From Castanea sativa (lineage: Eukaryota; Streptophyta; Magnoliopsida; Fagales; Fagaceae), in assembly GCF_040712315.1 (NCBI RefSeq), contig NC_134015.1, forward strand, positions 6,041,945-6,105,944: a stretch of DNA of 64,000 nucleotides, read 5' to 3'. Within the stretch, counting starts at the first letter, position 1; every line of letters begins with the position of its first letter. Below are positions 48,101 through 60,964 of this stretch, piece by piece. Below the pieces are notes generated by a model. That model was given only the letters and a program-made list of their open reading frames with translations, was not told where the DNA came from and did not search any database. The translations under genes were made by a program, and so were the position numbers.

Positions 48101-49441
48101 ATGAGAGTGAAGTCCTATCCAATGAACTTCTGCTCAACAATAATTTGGCGGCCACTTTGTTTTCTGGTCATTCTAGTAATTCCCTCCACAAACTTTAGCA
48201 TTCTGGACGCACTTATATTGTTTTGAAACTAAAACTTCATCTTAATTTTGCTCAAATGAGAAAAATATTTTCTTTTATATCAGTGCTTTTATTTGCAACA
48301 GTTTAAACTTACACATTTTATCATTAAAAACTTGGCAGGGATTTTCTGGTTTCATGATATCAAGGTTGTGTGTCATGATCAAACTAACTGAAGAAAGTAT
48401 AACAGCAGAATCACTCGAATCACGCAACAACTCGTCTTTAAGAATTGAAACAGCAGCAAAATTGCTAGTTCCTTTAAATTCATCAACAATGAATTTTGCA
48501 AGAGCTCTAAGTTCATCACTAAATGGAACTGAAATATCATATGGTGTCATCCAAGCAAAGGCCAGTGTTTTTATTGATGGCAGAGTTTGTTCTTTTACTT
48601 CTTAGTTTCCTTTTCCTTTGAAATGTAAACAGATTCAAGGAAATGTGAAAGCTCTTTTGATAATCAAGCATTTGGAAACTTTCTAAAATTTGAAAATTTG
48701 CAATGCATAATGATAATGTGTCTAGAACATATAAACTAATTCTTTTGTTCATAATTTCTTGGCTTTTTAATTATATTTTCAGGTTGCACCAACATTATTT
48801 ATAGCACTTACAACAATTCCATATTTATCACATGCTTCTTATATTGGACTAGATGGCTTAATGGTCTCACTTTACAAAGATGAGGATCAAATGCTAGCAG
48901 TATTTTCCAACACTTCATCTCCTTTAAACTGGTATGCTCAGCCAGTGGACCGGGACAATGGGAAGTTATATGGACAAGCAATAGCTGCAGACCTTATGGC
49001 CACTACAGATTCAAGTTGGATTCAACAGGCCTTAAATAGTACAAGTGGCTATTCTTGGTTAGGAAAAGCATGGAGCAAATCTCAAGATAGCATATTTCTT
49101 AGTGCTGTGGCTGTGGATGGTAGAGGTGTGGTTTCCTTTGGTTTGCCTGCAAAAGTGGTTATCGACCATTTTTCAGCTTTGGACTTCATGGTGGTAATTT
49201 TCTCTTGGCTACAAAAGATGGGAAAGTGATTATACAAACAAGCCTACCAAATGCACAGATAATGGTAAGCAATAATACTGTTTTGGTGCAAATGGTGAAT
49301 TCAAATGGAGACCCTACAGATCAAGTAGCTAACTTCTCGTGTGAGTCTGATGATGGCGGGTCAAAACATTTTGATGGGAAAGTTTCAGGAATGAAATACA
49401 CATTTTATTGCTCTACGCTTGAGATTGCTGGAGTTGAAACG
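48101..49441 (+). pseudogene. CKI1: CKI1-like histidine kinase, 5' ectodomain fragment with frameshift
   Basis: Exons 48101-48175, 48339-48560 and 48783-49441. The product would begin MRVKSYPMNFCSTII, cross the membrane with CFLVILGFSGFMIS, then enter the N-glycosylation-rich extracytosolic domain of CKI1, the sensor histidine kinase that feeds the phosphorelay in female gametophyte and vascular development. Matches to the family include APTLFIALTTIPYLSHASYI, LDGLM, AVFSNTSS, VSFGLPAK and ATKDGKV. One base is missing at about 49183 (expected ..LDLHGGN.., found LDFMVV), which shifts the frame. Exon 3 is 659 bp, one short of a multiple of three. The kinase and receiver parts are absent because the duplication junction at about 49.85 kb follows. 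Exon 2 must end either at a non-canonical GC donor (48561) or at a GT 24 bp later (48585). Confidence 0.82.
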
Positions 49442-50037
49442 GTATAATTTTTGCTACTTTTTTCAGGCAACATCTTATTTATGTTAAAGAGATTTATGTG
49501 AATTTTAAAATGAAAAATGCTATAGAAATTAGATATTAGTATCGGAATACGTTTTCAACTCAACATGGCTTATCTTGGATTTCAAAGAAGAATTATCGCT
49601 ATTTGTTAGTTTTTAAGTTTTCCATTGTCACATTGATTGGTGTTTACACTAGTCTGCTAAGAGCACTATGTTTCATATAAAATAGTATTTTGTTTCTTAA
49701 TCTCATGCGGTAAAAGATTTCGGAGATTTTGGCTACTTGCTTACACTATCAAAAGTGATATATGACAAAGATCCAAAGAGTTTAGCAAATTATAAGACAC
49801 ATATTACATTTTTGGTTATTTTTGGTTACAGTTTAGCGAATCTCTGGCCTTCTTTGTTAGTATTTACACAGGTGAGTTGAGACTCCATTATTGAGCTCTC
49901 TCAATTATTTTTCATCTTATGCCAAGTCTTCTTTTTTGGGTTGTCATTGTTATTTACAATGCCCTTGGTTTCTACTAGCATTCAGAGACCATACCATTTA
50001 GTTTATTCTCTACCATTATGAAATTCTGACCCTACAA
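49442..50037. other. Duplication junction U1/U2
   Basis: Sequence up to about 49850 is the intron following CKI1 exon 3. From about 49858 (tagtatttaca) the sequence is the U2 copy of 35487 onward. No microhomology longer than a few bases and no element is obvious at the join. Confidence 0.65.
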
Positions 50038-50385
50038 GATTAATTTTGACATAGTGGGAATTCCACAAAATGATGACCAAGCTAATTGTAAGATCCTACT
50101 AACAACACAATCTTTGGAGTGCGTAGGCAAATGATGACCAATCAAGATGTCATGGCAGATTTTCTGAATGAAGAAGAGGCTTGGAACTCGTTTGTGCAGA
50201 ATGCAGGAGATATAGTTTGAGCCAGAATATGTTACTATTGTTACAAAAGAAATTACTAGGAAATATTGTGGTCTGTAAATGGCGATCAAGTCCATGGGTA
50301 AGTCCATGAGGAATTAAATGATAAGTGAGCTGTGGAAGAATGTAATCAGCCCACTACAGGGTCCTGTACCTCATTATGGGAGCGT
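50038..50385 (+). pseudogene. CC-NB-ARC (NLR) resistance gene fragment, copy 2
   Basis: It mirrors 35666-36015: IPQNDDQANCKILLTTQ-like text in one frame, then a shift, then RRQMMTNQDVMADFLNEEEA and WNSFVQNAGDIV followed by a stop. P-loop and LRR are absent. It differs from copy 1 by its own indels, so both were already relics or decayed separately. Confidence 0.78.
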
Positions 50386-50683
50386 CAAGAAGAACGCCTA
50401 CCTGCCAGGCTGCACTAAAATTTACCTATAACTCATTGGCAAGTAAGAATTTTTTAACATTGTTATTTCTTGTACTGTTATCTAACTCCTCTATCTTTAA
50501 GGCTTCTATCAAACCAAAAACCATCTTCACCATCTAAGCTCTCATAGCATCCAAACTTAAAGGACTCTGCCAAGCGGACATACTTAAGACAAGAATAGCT
50601 CTTGTTCTCCATTATATTTATTCTGATCAACCCCATTACCCAGATCCAGTATAACCTTTTTTCTGTTCTCTCTTCAAAGCATT

Positions 50684-50905
50684 CTACTTCAAGTGATAAT
50701 GATCATATTGTTTCCCCTGCTTCTTCCAATATTCACCTAACTCCTCCGTCTTAGACTTTTCAATCAAAGACAAACCCACCTTAAAAGTGCCAACATTCGT
50801 AGCCAGATAATGGGCAGTGTATGAATATGAGCCATCATTGTTATCCACAAACATCAAACTTGAAAAATTGAAAAGCTCTAATTGTAGTCTGGATTGTTGC
50901 AACAT
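50684..50905 (-). other. Unidentified 73-aa open frame
   Basis: The frame LELFNFSSLMFVDNNDGSYS...TFKVGLSLIEKSKTEELGEYW has a protein-like composition, but I recognise no family. It has no counterpart in U1, so it is either an insertion in U2 or lost from U1. It may be a fragment of a larger gene. Confidence 0.25.
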
Positions 50906-51117
50906 AACATGAGCTACACTACTATATCAACTTCAATGTTGACACCTTAGGAGCTCACTAGTCAGATATATATAATGGAAAACTAAAAGATTATACAATA
51001 GCATGCTATTATCATTTGAAAAAATTAAAGCAATGCTAAATTACAAAATGTTTTTCAACTAGTGGGCTTTTCATCATGAGTAAGCACAGAGTAAAATCTC
51101 AAATGAATTCTACTTAG

Positions 51118-51310
51118 TGTGTGTTTGGCAAAAAATATTTTTGCCAACTTATTTTACTATTCAGCTTATTTTTGCTACTATTTATGGGCCCACTGCACTT
51201 TTTAATACTATTCATGAGTTCCATTATACTATTTCAATTAATTTTTACCTTTATCTACAGTACTTTTAGCAAAAAAATTTCAGTTTCAGTAAAATAACTA
51301 AATTCCAAAC
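51118..51310. mobile_element. MITE-like element, same family as 23170
   Basis: It begins gtgtgtgtttggcaaaaaat and ends aaattccaaacagacccttat. The core tactatttatgggccca..tactattcatgagttcc is shared with 23170-23330. It is absent from U1 at the matching place. No target duplication was defined. Confidence 0.6.
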
Positions 51311-51429
51311 AGACCCTTATTATGTCTAGTAATAAAAACACTATATAGACACAATGAATATATGAAACAGTACATCATATAACCATACATAACTTTACAT
51401 TTCACATGTTTTTGAAACTTATATTCTTC

Positions 51430-52006
51430 ATTTCAGGAGTTATTTTGATGAAAACAACTGCACCTCCAATTAAGAGAATTTCTCCACACTTAAGGATGCA
51501 ATAAGTTGCATTTTCAGTAAATTGGGTATTATTTAACAAAAATAGTAGACGTCTTTTAGAAGAAAAGTCCAACCTCACATTTTTACTGGCAATTACTTCT
51601 AAGAAATTTCATATACCTTCAGAGAATTTGTAAGTTAGGTATAACCGTATAACTAATAATTTTTATTGCAACAAAATAATAGGTAAATTTATCAAAAAAA
51701 TATAAAGAAGGAATTTTTAAAGTTATCAGCCTTACTTGATTTTATATTTATTAATGCATCTTGAGACTAGAGGTCTATAAGACCTTTTGTCAAACTGGTA
51801 GGATACCCTCAAATTGAAACACCAGCAACAACTCCACAATGGTCACGTTATCAGTAGTAGGCAAATGTTCCAACTCCCAATCACTCATTCACCCATAATC
51901 CACTCAAATGTTGTTCAAAACACCCAAACGAACCCACCTAAAGCAGATCAGCCACAAACCATCACAATTCCACCAAAAAAACAAAAGACAAAACAAGGGA
52001 AATCAG

Positions 52007-52045
<39 letters not shown>

Positions 52046-53285
52046 AGGGAGAGAGAGAGAAAGAGTGAAACTTATCTCTGGTTGCTGAATTTGAAGGTTG
52101 TTTATTATTTTACTAATGAGGCAGCAACTTGACTTCCATTAGTGAACAACACTAGTGGACAGCCCTAATAACACATTAGGTTTAACAATAAAAAACTAAA
52201 GTTCAACTCAATAGGAAAATATAAAAATTAAAATTAAAACCACATTTGTTCTTTCTATAGTAAGCTAAAGGGAAAGCATAAAATCAAATATATGCTTAAG
52301 ACGGTATTCAAATGCAATGTATGTCTACAATGAATTTTATAGAATCAAGTTCATCCTTTCATGGTTAATGTTTATAGAAGTGAATATGCATGTGGATTTG
52401 TGCAACTATGCATGGCAACTACCTGCACACTACATGCATCAAAATGGTCACAAATGAGGGATGGTAGCTAACAAGTAGAGGGATGGTACCTAACAAGTAG
52501 ATATGCTTCTGAACTAATTGGATCATTGGTGCATAAAAATTGGAGGTCCTTTGAGATAAATTTATATAAAACTAAAGGTAACCACACCAGTTCTAACATG
52601 GATCAAACTCAACTGATACCACTTTCCCAACTCAGATAGAGAAACAATCCTCAAACATCACAGCTTGATCTATTGCCCATACAATAGAAGGGTTCAATTT
52701 ACAAGTACAACTCCTAAAACGAAGTAATATATCTCTTCTAAGCTGCAACAACAGACTGCTCCAAATCAAACAATCACTTGGAATAGTACTTAGCCTAACT
52801 ATGAACTCCATCAATAAAACATGAGAAAGAAACATCATAGGAAATGCTTTAGGATATATATGGTCCTTTAAAAGACAAAATATAGGAGTAGATAAGGAAA
52901 TACTAATCACAGAATCATTACTAAAATAAAACATAAAATTACATAGGATCGAATCTAACTGGGAAGTTTAAAATGCATAAATGAATGACTGTTTGTTAAA
53001 TTCAGAGTTTTTACTCCTAGAGCTGTAGATTTTGACTACAGGATGATTGCAAAAATATATAAAACTAAACTAATGATGTAAGTAATGTCAAGAATAAAAT
53101 AGAAAGATGACTTATTTGGATAAAAACAGAAAGTCACACTAACAATCTCATCATAATGTTATAAAATGTGAAGGAGACCCATTGTTGACAGTCGTAATAA
53201 TACATTCAATTCAGCAATAAAGAACTAATGCTCAACTGAAAAGGAAAATATTAAAATTAGAATTAAAAACAGACTTTTCTATTCT
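51430..53285. other. U2 copy of the 36.57-38.24 kb noncoding block
   Basis: It carries an A-rich/GA-rich tract at 52008-52060. An extra segment (about 52140-52600) includes a short duplication of gggatggta(g/c)ctaacaagtag (52458-52500). No gene is called. Confidence 0.5.
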
Positions 53286-53289
53286 ATAA

Positions 53290-54924
53290 ACAATAATTGT
53301 GGATACAGAAATTACATGGGGCACATTGATAGATCAACTCTTTGCAAGGAAGACTACATTTGTGACATGTAGGGTGATCTTTAGTTTCCTCAATGAAAGA
53401 ATGGGGGTGTCGGTGACAATCAAATGTTTAAGAGCCTCCTTACTTCCAATTTGGATATTCCCCGAGAATACATTTGGGATGTACAAGATAAGTGTAATCT
53501 GCGCAGTAGTAGAACCAATGGTTTGGGTTTCATTTTTTTTCACAAATATCACAATAATATTAACTAGAATCATCTTCAGCTGCAAAACTAAGAGTGAAGA
53601 GGTGCTCATGTTGTTCGTACCTTGTGGTTTGTGGTAGTGTCGCACATTTAAAGTCAAGTGCAAATTCACAACTGGTACAATGGAATACTAGATTTCTTTT
53701 AGCACCACAACTACTGCAACTCTGTTCAAAGCTTGTGTAGGAGAGGATGAGTTGGTGCTTATGACCTTTGTGGGTAAGTATTTCTAGGACCAAACTACAT
53801 TGAACATCAAGGTGAAAGTAGCATGAATCACAATCGTAGAAGAAGCCATTACACCTCTGGTAACAGGCATCACACCGGGTCAGATTCTTTCGAAGGGTGA
53901 GTGGGTGTTGATGAAGCGGGTTTCGCTTTTTCATTGGTAAATTAGCACAAGATTTATGAAGAAAGAAGCTACACTTAGCACAACTGTAAAAAGGAGGGGA
54001 AATGACTCTTACGCACCCGTCACATTTTTCGTTATTGTGAACCTCCTCATCAGTGAGCTTTAAGTCATGCTCATGACTGAAGTGTTCAATTTCTGTGGCT
54101 ATTTCAGTTCCGTGATCTCCCTCTTTGATTTTTTTGACTTTGTAAGCTGCCGCTAACTCAAAAGATTGATCCAGCTCTTCATCTTTGTTCTCCCCATCTT
54201 TAAGTTCCAGAAAATTTATGTCCGCTCTGTTTTCCGTGTCTATAGCACAATTGAGGTGGGCAACGAAATCGCATTTGGAGCAATAGTAAAGCCCATAGCG
54301 TGTGTCCACTTTTTGAACACAGAGTCGACAAAATCGGGAGTCAGATTCATGTAGTTCAAGAGAAGAATGGGTGATGTGGAGAGGGTGATTGTGACGTACA
54401 ACTTCAAGTCTACGTGGGAAATAAGCACACTTACTATGAATCGATAAACCGCATGGATTACACAGATAAGGAATACCTTTGTCTTCTTTTATGCCACAAA
54501 GGTCGCAAGTGAACGCGATCAACTTCCAAAAGGGTGTCAATGGATGGTTGTGGAATTCAGCTTCGAAGGTGGGTAGTAAAGAAGCACATCTGGCGTGAAC
54601 ATTGAAGTCGCAACGGTAACACCGATAAGTGTATTCAATCTGAGATTCTTTACAAACTTTGCATTTGCTGTTTTCATTCTCTTCAGGATAATATGTGTAT
54701 CCGTCAAAGAGAATAAGAGGATGGATTGGGTGCAAGGGATGGTGCAACCCAAGGGGTAGTTCTGCACATGATTTATGATGACAACCCACAAATTTGCATT
54801 CTTCACAACTGTAGCTGGGACCGAATACTGATTCCCAAAACCCGCGACATGCATAACCTCTTCTGTCGTCTTGGTTGAAGACCAAGGGATGCTCTGGATG
54901 GCAAAAATGTTGAAGCGGCTCCAT
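53290..54924 (-). pseudogene. DC1 domain protein, copy 2: truncated, last unit destroyed
   Basis: From the Met at 54924 the frame is open for 454 codons to a stop at 53560. It keeps the first seven DC1 units, but the sixth is shortened: it lacks about 26 residues found in copy 1 (the FWCSACSFLGYPGSP part). It also lacks the poly-Glu run (ENENSKC instead). The stop lies where copy 1 reads DDSGEYYC. Beyond it the sequence is still recognisably DC1 as far as about 53290, with further stops in the same frame (near 53537, 53450 and 53432). So the last two units are lost. A 454-residue protein with seven units might still be made; alternatively this is an ageing pseudogene. Confidence 0.8.
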
Positions 54925-56124
54925 CAGATCTTGTATGACATGCAGAGTCACAGACAAAATAACATCCAATTTGCTTAGAGAAAAAAGAAAAACATGACTT
55001 ATTAATACAACAGGGGCTGGTACGTACACTGAATCAAAATCTATATCATATCATATAAAGAGGAAAAGAAACAGAGAGAGAGAGAGGGAATTAGAGTTTT
55101 ATCAAAAATCCAACAATACCAATTAGATTTAAAGAATATCGCACTTCTCCCGCTAAGCTTATAAATGATGAAGATGATGATGATGATGGTCGCTGGTTGG
55201 GGTTGTTGAATTTGGACCAATTGTGAATGTTTAGTTGTAAGATTGATGAGTTGGGGATTCTAAGCAAAATGGGGGATGGATGCTGATGCTGATGCTGATG
55301 CAGAGTGTGTGTATTTTCAATTTGTGGGCGTGAGTGAGTGAAGAGTGAAAGAGTGACAAATACATCTAAACAAAATCAGGTGTTTGAGTTTGTTTGGGTT
55401 CAAAAATTAAAGTGGCAATGTCAATTTTGGACTGAAAATTGGAAAGTCATTGTTTGAAAGGTTTGGATTGGAGACTATGGAGACTATTGAGGTGGCGCAA
55501 TTTTTTGTTGGCTGATATAAGGAGTTGGTGGTTCGGTTTCCGTAATTTGTAGTAGTAATGCTTATTTAAATTTAAATTAATTATCATAAAAGCATACTAT
55601 ATCATTGTTTTTTTTTTAATTATTATTTAAAAGGAGGAAGCCAAGATTAGAAACATAAAAATATTGAGAGAGATAACGGCTTTTTTTCTTTTTCTTTTTT
55701 TTTACAAAAAAATACTTGTATAACTTTTGCCAAATAATGTAACTTTCTATAGGATAAAATTAATGTTTGATAGGGATCTAGTTGTTCAAGTTAGATGTTA
55801 GGTAAGTTTTACAAATTTTTCTTTCTTCGTAATAATGGTATGCTAAACCCACTATTGAATTTATTTCTTTTCTACCGTCGTAATGCTCACCGAATATTTA
55901 GATGATCTATCATTCTCGTCAAATATCAAGATAATTAGGCATTAAAAACTCACTCATTTTTGAAGTGCTCTTATACTCTTCTTTTTTTCTTTTTTATTTG
56001 TATTCTCAAATATAATAAACGAATAACCTTATAGATTTAACAATAAATATAAATCCATTGTAGTGAAATTGTGTATGTGATTAGCCCATAATAGATATTT
56101 GATACAATTGTTTGTAAAAAAAAA

Positions 56125-56156
<32 letters not shown>

Positions 56157-56970
56157 GATTGATAACATTTGTGAACTAATGCAAACTATCTCACCTTTAA
56201 TATGAGACAAAATGAATATTTGATGGAGATTAGGTTCAAGTTAGACTTTGGGTAGCTTTTACAAAAGTTATATTGCTCGGTACTTTTTTTGGGGGGGTTA
56301 CATGATAATGGTTTGCAAAAGCTACGGTTGGAAAAAAAAATTCCTTTCCAACCATTATTATACTAACCAAATATTAAGATGATCTATTATTCTTATATAA
56401 TACCAATCTGATTGGGCATTAGCAACTCACTTGCTCTTTAGCTTTTTGTTTTTGTGTTCTCAATTATACTAAAGGACTAACCTTTTAGATTTAACATTAA
56501 GAAAAAACTTAGGTATAATACCCTAAGTGAGATTCATTAAGTTCCCTAATTAAATTCAAATACATGGTTGTATTAACCAATAAAATACAATCAGTTATTA
56601 TTATTTCCAATGACAATTAAATTCAATGCAATGATGCGTTTGAATTTAATTGAGGAATTTAACATACAACACCTACGGTACTATATATAAGTTTTACTCT
56701 TAATAATAAATGACAATTGATTATTTTGAAATTTTGCGTGTAAGAAAACTATAATTGATATCAAATAAATACATGGATTAAAGGAAAAGGTGATTTATAA
56801 AGTTTAATGGAGTGATATAACTTTAATCAAAGCTACAAAAAATTTAACATATACCAAACAATTTAGCAGTAATATATCTCAAAAAATATGATATTAATTT
56901 AAGTGCAATAAAAGTTTACTACATTTAACATCTATATGACAAATTTTAAGCAAGCAAAAAAACCTATTTA
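54925..56970. other. U2 upstream region of DC1 copy 2
   Basis: This is nearly identical to 39961-42060, including the possible TATA region and the (gat)n run at about 55166-55186, here extended by a second (tgatgc)n run at 55281-55300. No additional gene is seen. Confidence 0.6.
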
Positions 56971-56973
56971 TGA

Positions 56974-57133
56974 CCATCGTGCACCCTTGGTGTAGTGGTC
57001 ACTCCACAAGTATAAAATGCTTGTGGGTATTGGAGGCAAGAGTTGGGGTTTAAGTCTCCGGGAGAGAGTTTCACACACATATACACTTAGATTAGGCTAG
57101 AGTAGAAATTTTATCTTGTAAAAAAAAAAAAAA
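56974..57133 (+). mobile_element. tRNA-derived SINE (family 1, copy c, paralogue of 42071)
   Basis: It has the same position and the same 11-bp duplication cctatttatga (56963-56973 and 57134-57144) as the U1 copy. It differs from that copy at about 15 sites, nearly all transitions. Confidence 0.9.
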
Positions 57134-59268
57134 CCTATTTATGAATTGCAATAGAAAAACACGTATATGAACAAATTTGTTGAAGCAATTAATGATACTT
57201 ACGGCAAGAAGAATCCAATTTTAGCTTCAAAACACACCTAGGTAAGCCTCCAAGTTAGCCTCAAATTTCAATTTTGTTATAACTATGTTAATGTGGAATT
57301 CATCTGCAACTTCCACTATATATAGCATTGTTATCAATCTTACCAAATAAGAAATGCATTCTCTATCTCAAAAGAATCTCAAAAGAAAACCAAACAAGGA
57401 AAGAACAAAATAAGGAAATAAGCAAGGTATTATTCTTGCTTGCCATAATTTCAAAACAAAAAGTTAATATTCTAAACTTGAAACTTATCTTTCATGTATC
57501 CAAATCTATTAAAAAACATCGTCTATAAAAATTTTCAATCTTTATATGCTCAAACTTTACTAGTAGACTAGTATGTAGTCTCATACATATGCACAGATAT
57601 AATAAAAAAAATCATAATTATATAATTCAAATATAAATTTTTTTTTTTAGAAGATGTTCAAATTATACAAACTTACACTTTTTTTTTAAATCATACATTT
57701 CTAAAATATGTAATGGTTTCTCATTTTATATATATATATGATTTATAATTTAATTGGTTTTAGACTTTTCGGTTTTTGCACCCAATAATTCAATTGCCAC
57801 AAAAATTAAAATTTAGATGGACACGTGGCAAAAATTTGGACTTCAATTGAAATCCAATTTAGAATCTAATGGAATTTGGATTTTTCGATTTTTACATTCA
57901 ATAATTTAATTAGTACTAAATTAAAAATTAAATGAGACACGTGGCGCAAAATTGAGAATTGTGAATCATGCTTTGTCAACCTTCCATTTGCATTGAGCCA
58001 CCAAATCTTGACAAAACATGTTAATATATAATTTTAAGAATTTTCTTTTATCTCAACATATGATGCAATAGATAACATAATATAATTTTCATTCATTCGA
58101 ATTATTTGGTGCCTTTAGTTCAAGATAACTTTCATTTGCTCTAAAGAAGTTGTTTTGTTCCTAGGGTTCACTAGCACACTAATGGCCTCTTAATAAAAAA
58201 ACTGGTAATAATAAGATAGTAATTGAGTGATCATAGATTAATGCTAATTGTGGCATATTTGTAATAGATAAAAGTCATATTATATTATTACATAATAATT
58301 CTTTGTCACTTAAGAGATATGACCTAATTAATTTACTGTAGTTTGAGTACATTTTAAGTTATTCTTAGTTAATTTAACTTGTTTCTTTCAAAAAACTATA
58401 GTTCCGTTTAATACTTTTGCTTCAATACATTTTAAGTTATTATTTACATAATCATGCTTTCTCACTATAGGTTTTATGATTGAAGTAGTATTTGAAAGGC
58501 ATGAAGAATATTATGTCCACCACCCCCCCCCCCTTCCCTCTTTCCATTTTCTTTCTTTTTGAAAAACTCAAGTATTACACTGATGTGGTAAAAAAAAAAA
58601 ACATGATCCTTCATTATTATGATGCTCTTTCATGAAATTAGAATACCACAATTATTCATTTATTTAAAAACATAAAAAGAAGAAAGGCAAAAGGGAAAAA
58701 GAAGAAGAAGAAGGAATCTATGATCTATAAGAAATCTTACAATATTTCTTCAATTCTTAATATTCTTTTATAACAATCAAGAAAATAACAAACAACATCA
58801 ACACAAAGATACTTTGAAGAAGTGGACTTCTTTTTCTTTACATAAAATCGAGTCAATCAAATTTAAAAATTATGTGTACTTTGTTTTTTTGAAGAAGTAT
58901 CTGTTCTTTCTTCTGTAAAGGGGTTTGCATAATTCAAATGCCAAACAAAGTATAAAGAGATTCAACGTCTTTATTTGTAATAATTATTAATAAAGTATAT
59001 TGTTTTTAAAGGATTGAGAACAATTCTTTTTCTTTATATAGAATCGACTCAATCAAATTTAAAAATTATATGTATACTTTGTTTGTTTGAAGAAGTATAT
59101 TGTTCTTTCTTTTATAAAGAGGTTTGCATAATTCAAATGCCAAGCAAAGCATAAAGAGATTCAACGTCCTTATCTGTAATAATAATTAATAAAGTATATT
59201 GTTTTTAAAGGATTGAGAAGGACACTTCTTTTTCTTTATGTAGAATCGACTCAATCAAATTTAAAAAT

Positions 59269-59319
<51 letters not shown>

Positions 59320-60928
59320 TTTGTTTGTTTGAAGAAGTATATTGCTCTTTCTTTTGTAAAGGGGTTTGCATAAATCATATGCCAAGCAAAGCATAAAGAG
59401 ATTCAACATCCTTATCTGTAATAATAATTTTTTTTAAGTATATTGTTTTTAAAAGATTGAAAAGAAGGACAATTAGATCTTTTCATGTTGTGCTATATAT
59501 TTTATCCAAGTTAACGGCAAACTTGGTGTCGGGGTGCAAAGCGTAACAAGGATTATAGTTTTGAGTGCAAAACGTGCATTTGAAAAGTTTTGAGTGCAAA
59601 GTGTAATAAAATATATAGTTCAGGTTGGTAAAATATAATTTCCCCTTTAAAAAAATTGTTTAATGTCCATTGAATTGGCATACACAACCTAAGAATCAAT
59701 TGAAGTTAATGCATGTAACTACTCAATCAACATTTTTTATTATTATTATACTTTGCTTGTTTGAAGAAGCTTATTGTTCTTTTCTTTTGTAAGAGGGTTT
59801 CCATAATTCTAATGCCACTTAAAGCATAAAGATTTTGAATGTCCTTTTCTCAAGGGGGAAAAAGCAATAAGAACTTGAGAAGTGTATACGTAGTTCAAGA
59901 ACACGCTCATTTTTCAACTACCGATACTTTTGAGAATTGTTTTACAATTTGATTTAGTGTGAATGCTTCATGAAGGAGGAAATGATACCAAAAAGAAAAG
60001 TTTCACGTAATTCAATCATCATAGTGAAACAAGTTGATACCAAGGATAAAGTTGAGGCTATAGACCATCATTGATATTGATTGAATTACTAAAGCAGCTA
60101 AACAGTGAGAACTGAGAAGAATCGTACAAATATTAAAGAAAGAGTTACTTACATTAGTTGCACAGGGCATGCTTTCATGTCTTTTAGTCAAAATATGAAA
60201 GAGCAACTATGCTCAACTTTACTCAGCTAAACCTTACCAATTAAAATGGGGTGGCTCTAAACATCTTAATCAACTAACTGAGACATTACATATACATAGG
60301 CCTTCAGCTTTTCATTGACTTCCTGATTGACTTAATGGATGAGTTGATGAAACTGTTCCCAGCAGCAAGATCTCTATCAAAATCATCATCACCATTTACC
60401 GAATAGCATATGTTCATTCTGTAATTCCAATCTCATATCTCTCGATTAAATATGCAATTAACATAATTTGCTAGGCTACAATTTCACGACCAATATCCAA
60501 CAGATATCAGATAAAAAATAAATAAATAAAAGGGACTACAAGAATTATTTGCAGTGGCACTCTCAAATAATTCTTGAAGTTCAAAATATGTCCTACGATC
60601 CTATTATATTGGAATTATACAATTAAAATTTAATATTTATTTGCTATACGGCTAGAAATTTCTGGTGTACGGTGCCCTGATCAATTGCTTGTTTGCAGAA
60701 ATGGGAGTTTTGGCTATAGTGGGTGCTCTTTGGTAGATGAGTACAGTCTGCAGGTTATTGAAAATGGCAATGTGCCCTTTATTTTCCTAAAAAGAAATTG
60801 GAAAGCAATAAATAAAGAAAAAGAGAGTATTTGTATTAATTAGGTAATAAGTTTGAAGACAATAACATTTAATGATATTTTTTTAATTATTAAATCTCTC
60901 ATAATTTATGATGTAAAAAATATGTAAC

Positions 60929-60964
<36 letters not shown>

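Noticed and set aside
51814..52132. Lys/Glu-rich frames
   Set aside because: They come from A-rich and GA-rich low-complexity DNA and are not conserved in the U1 copy.
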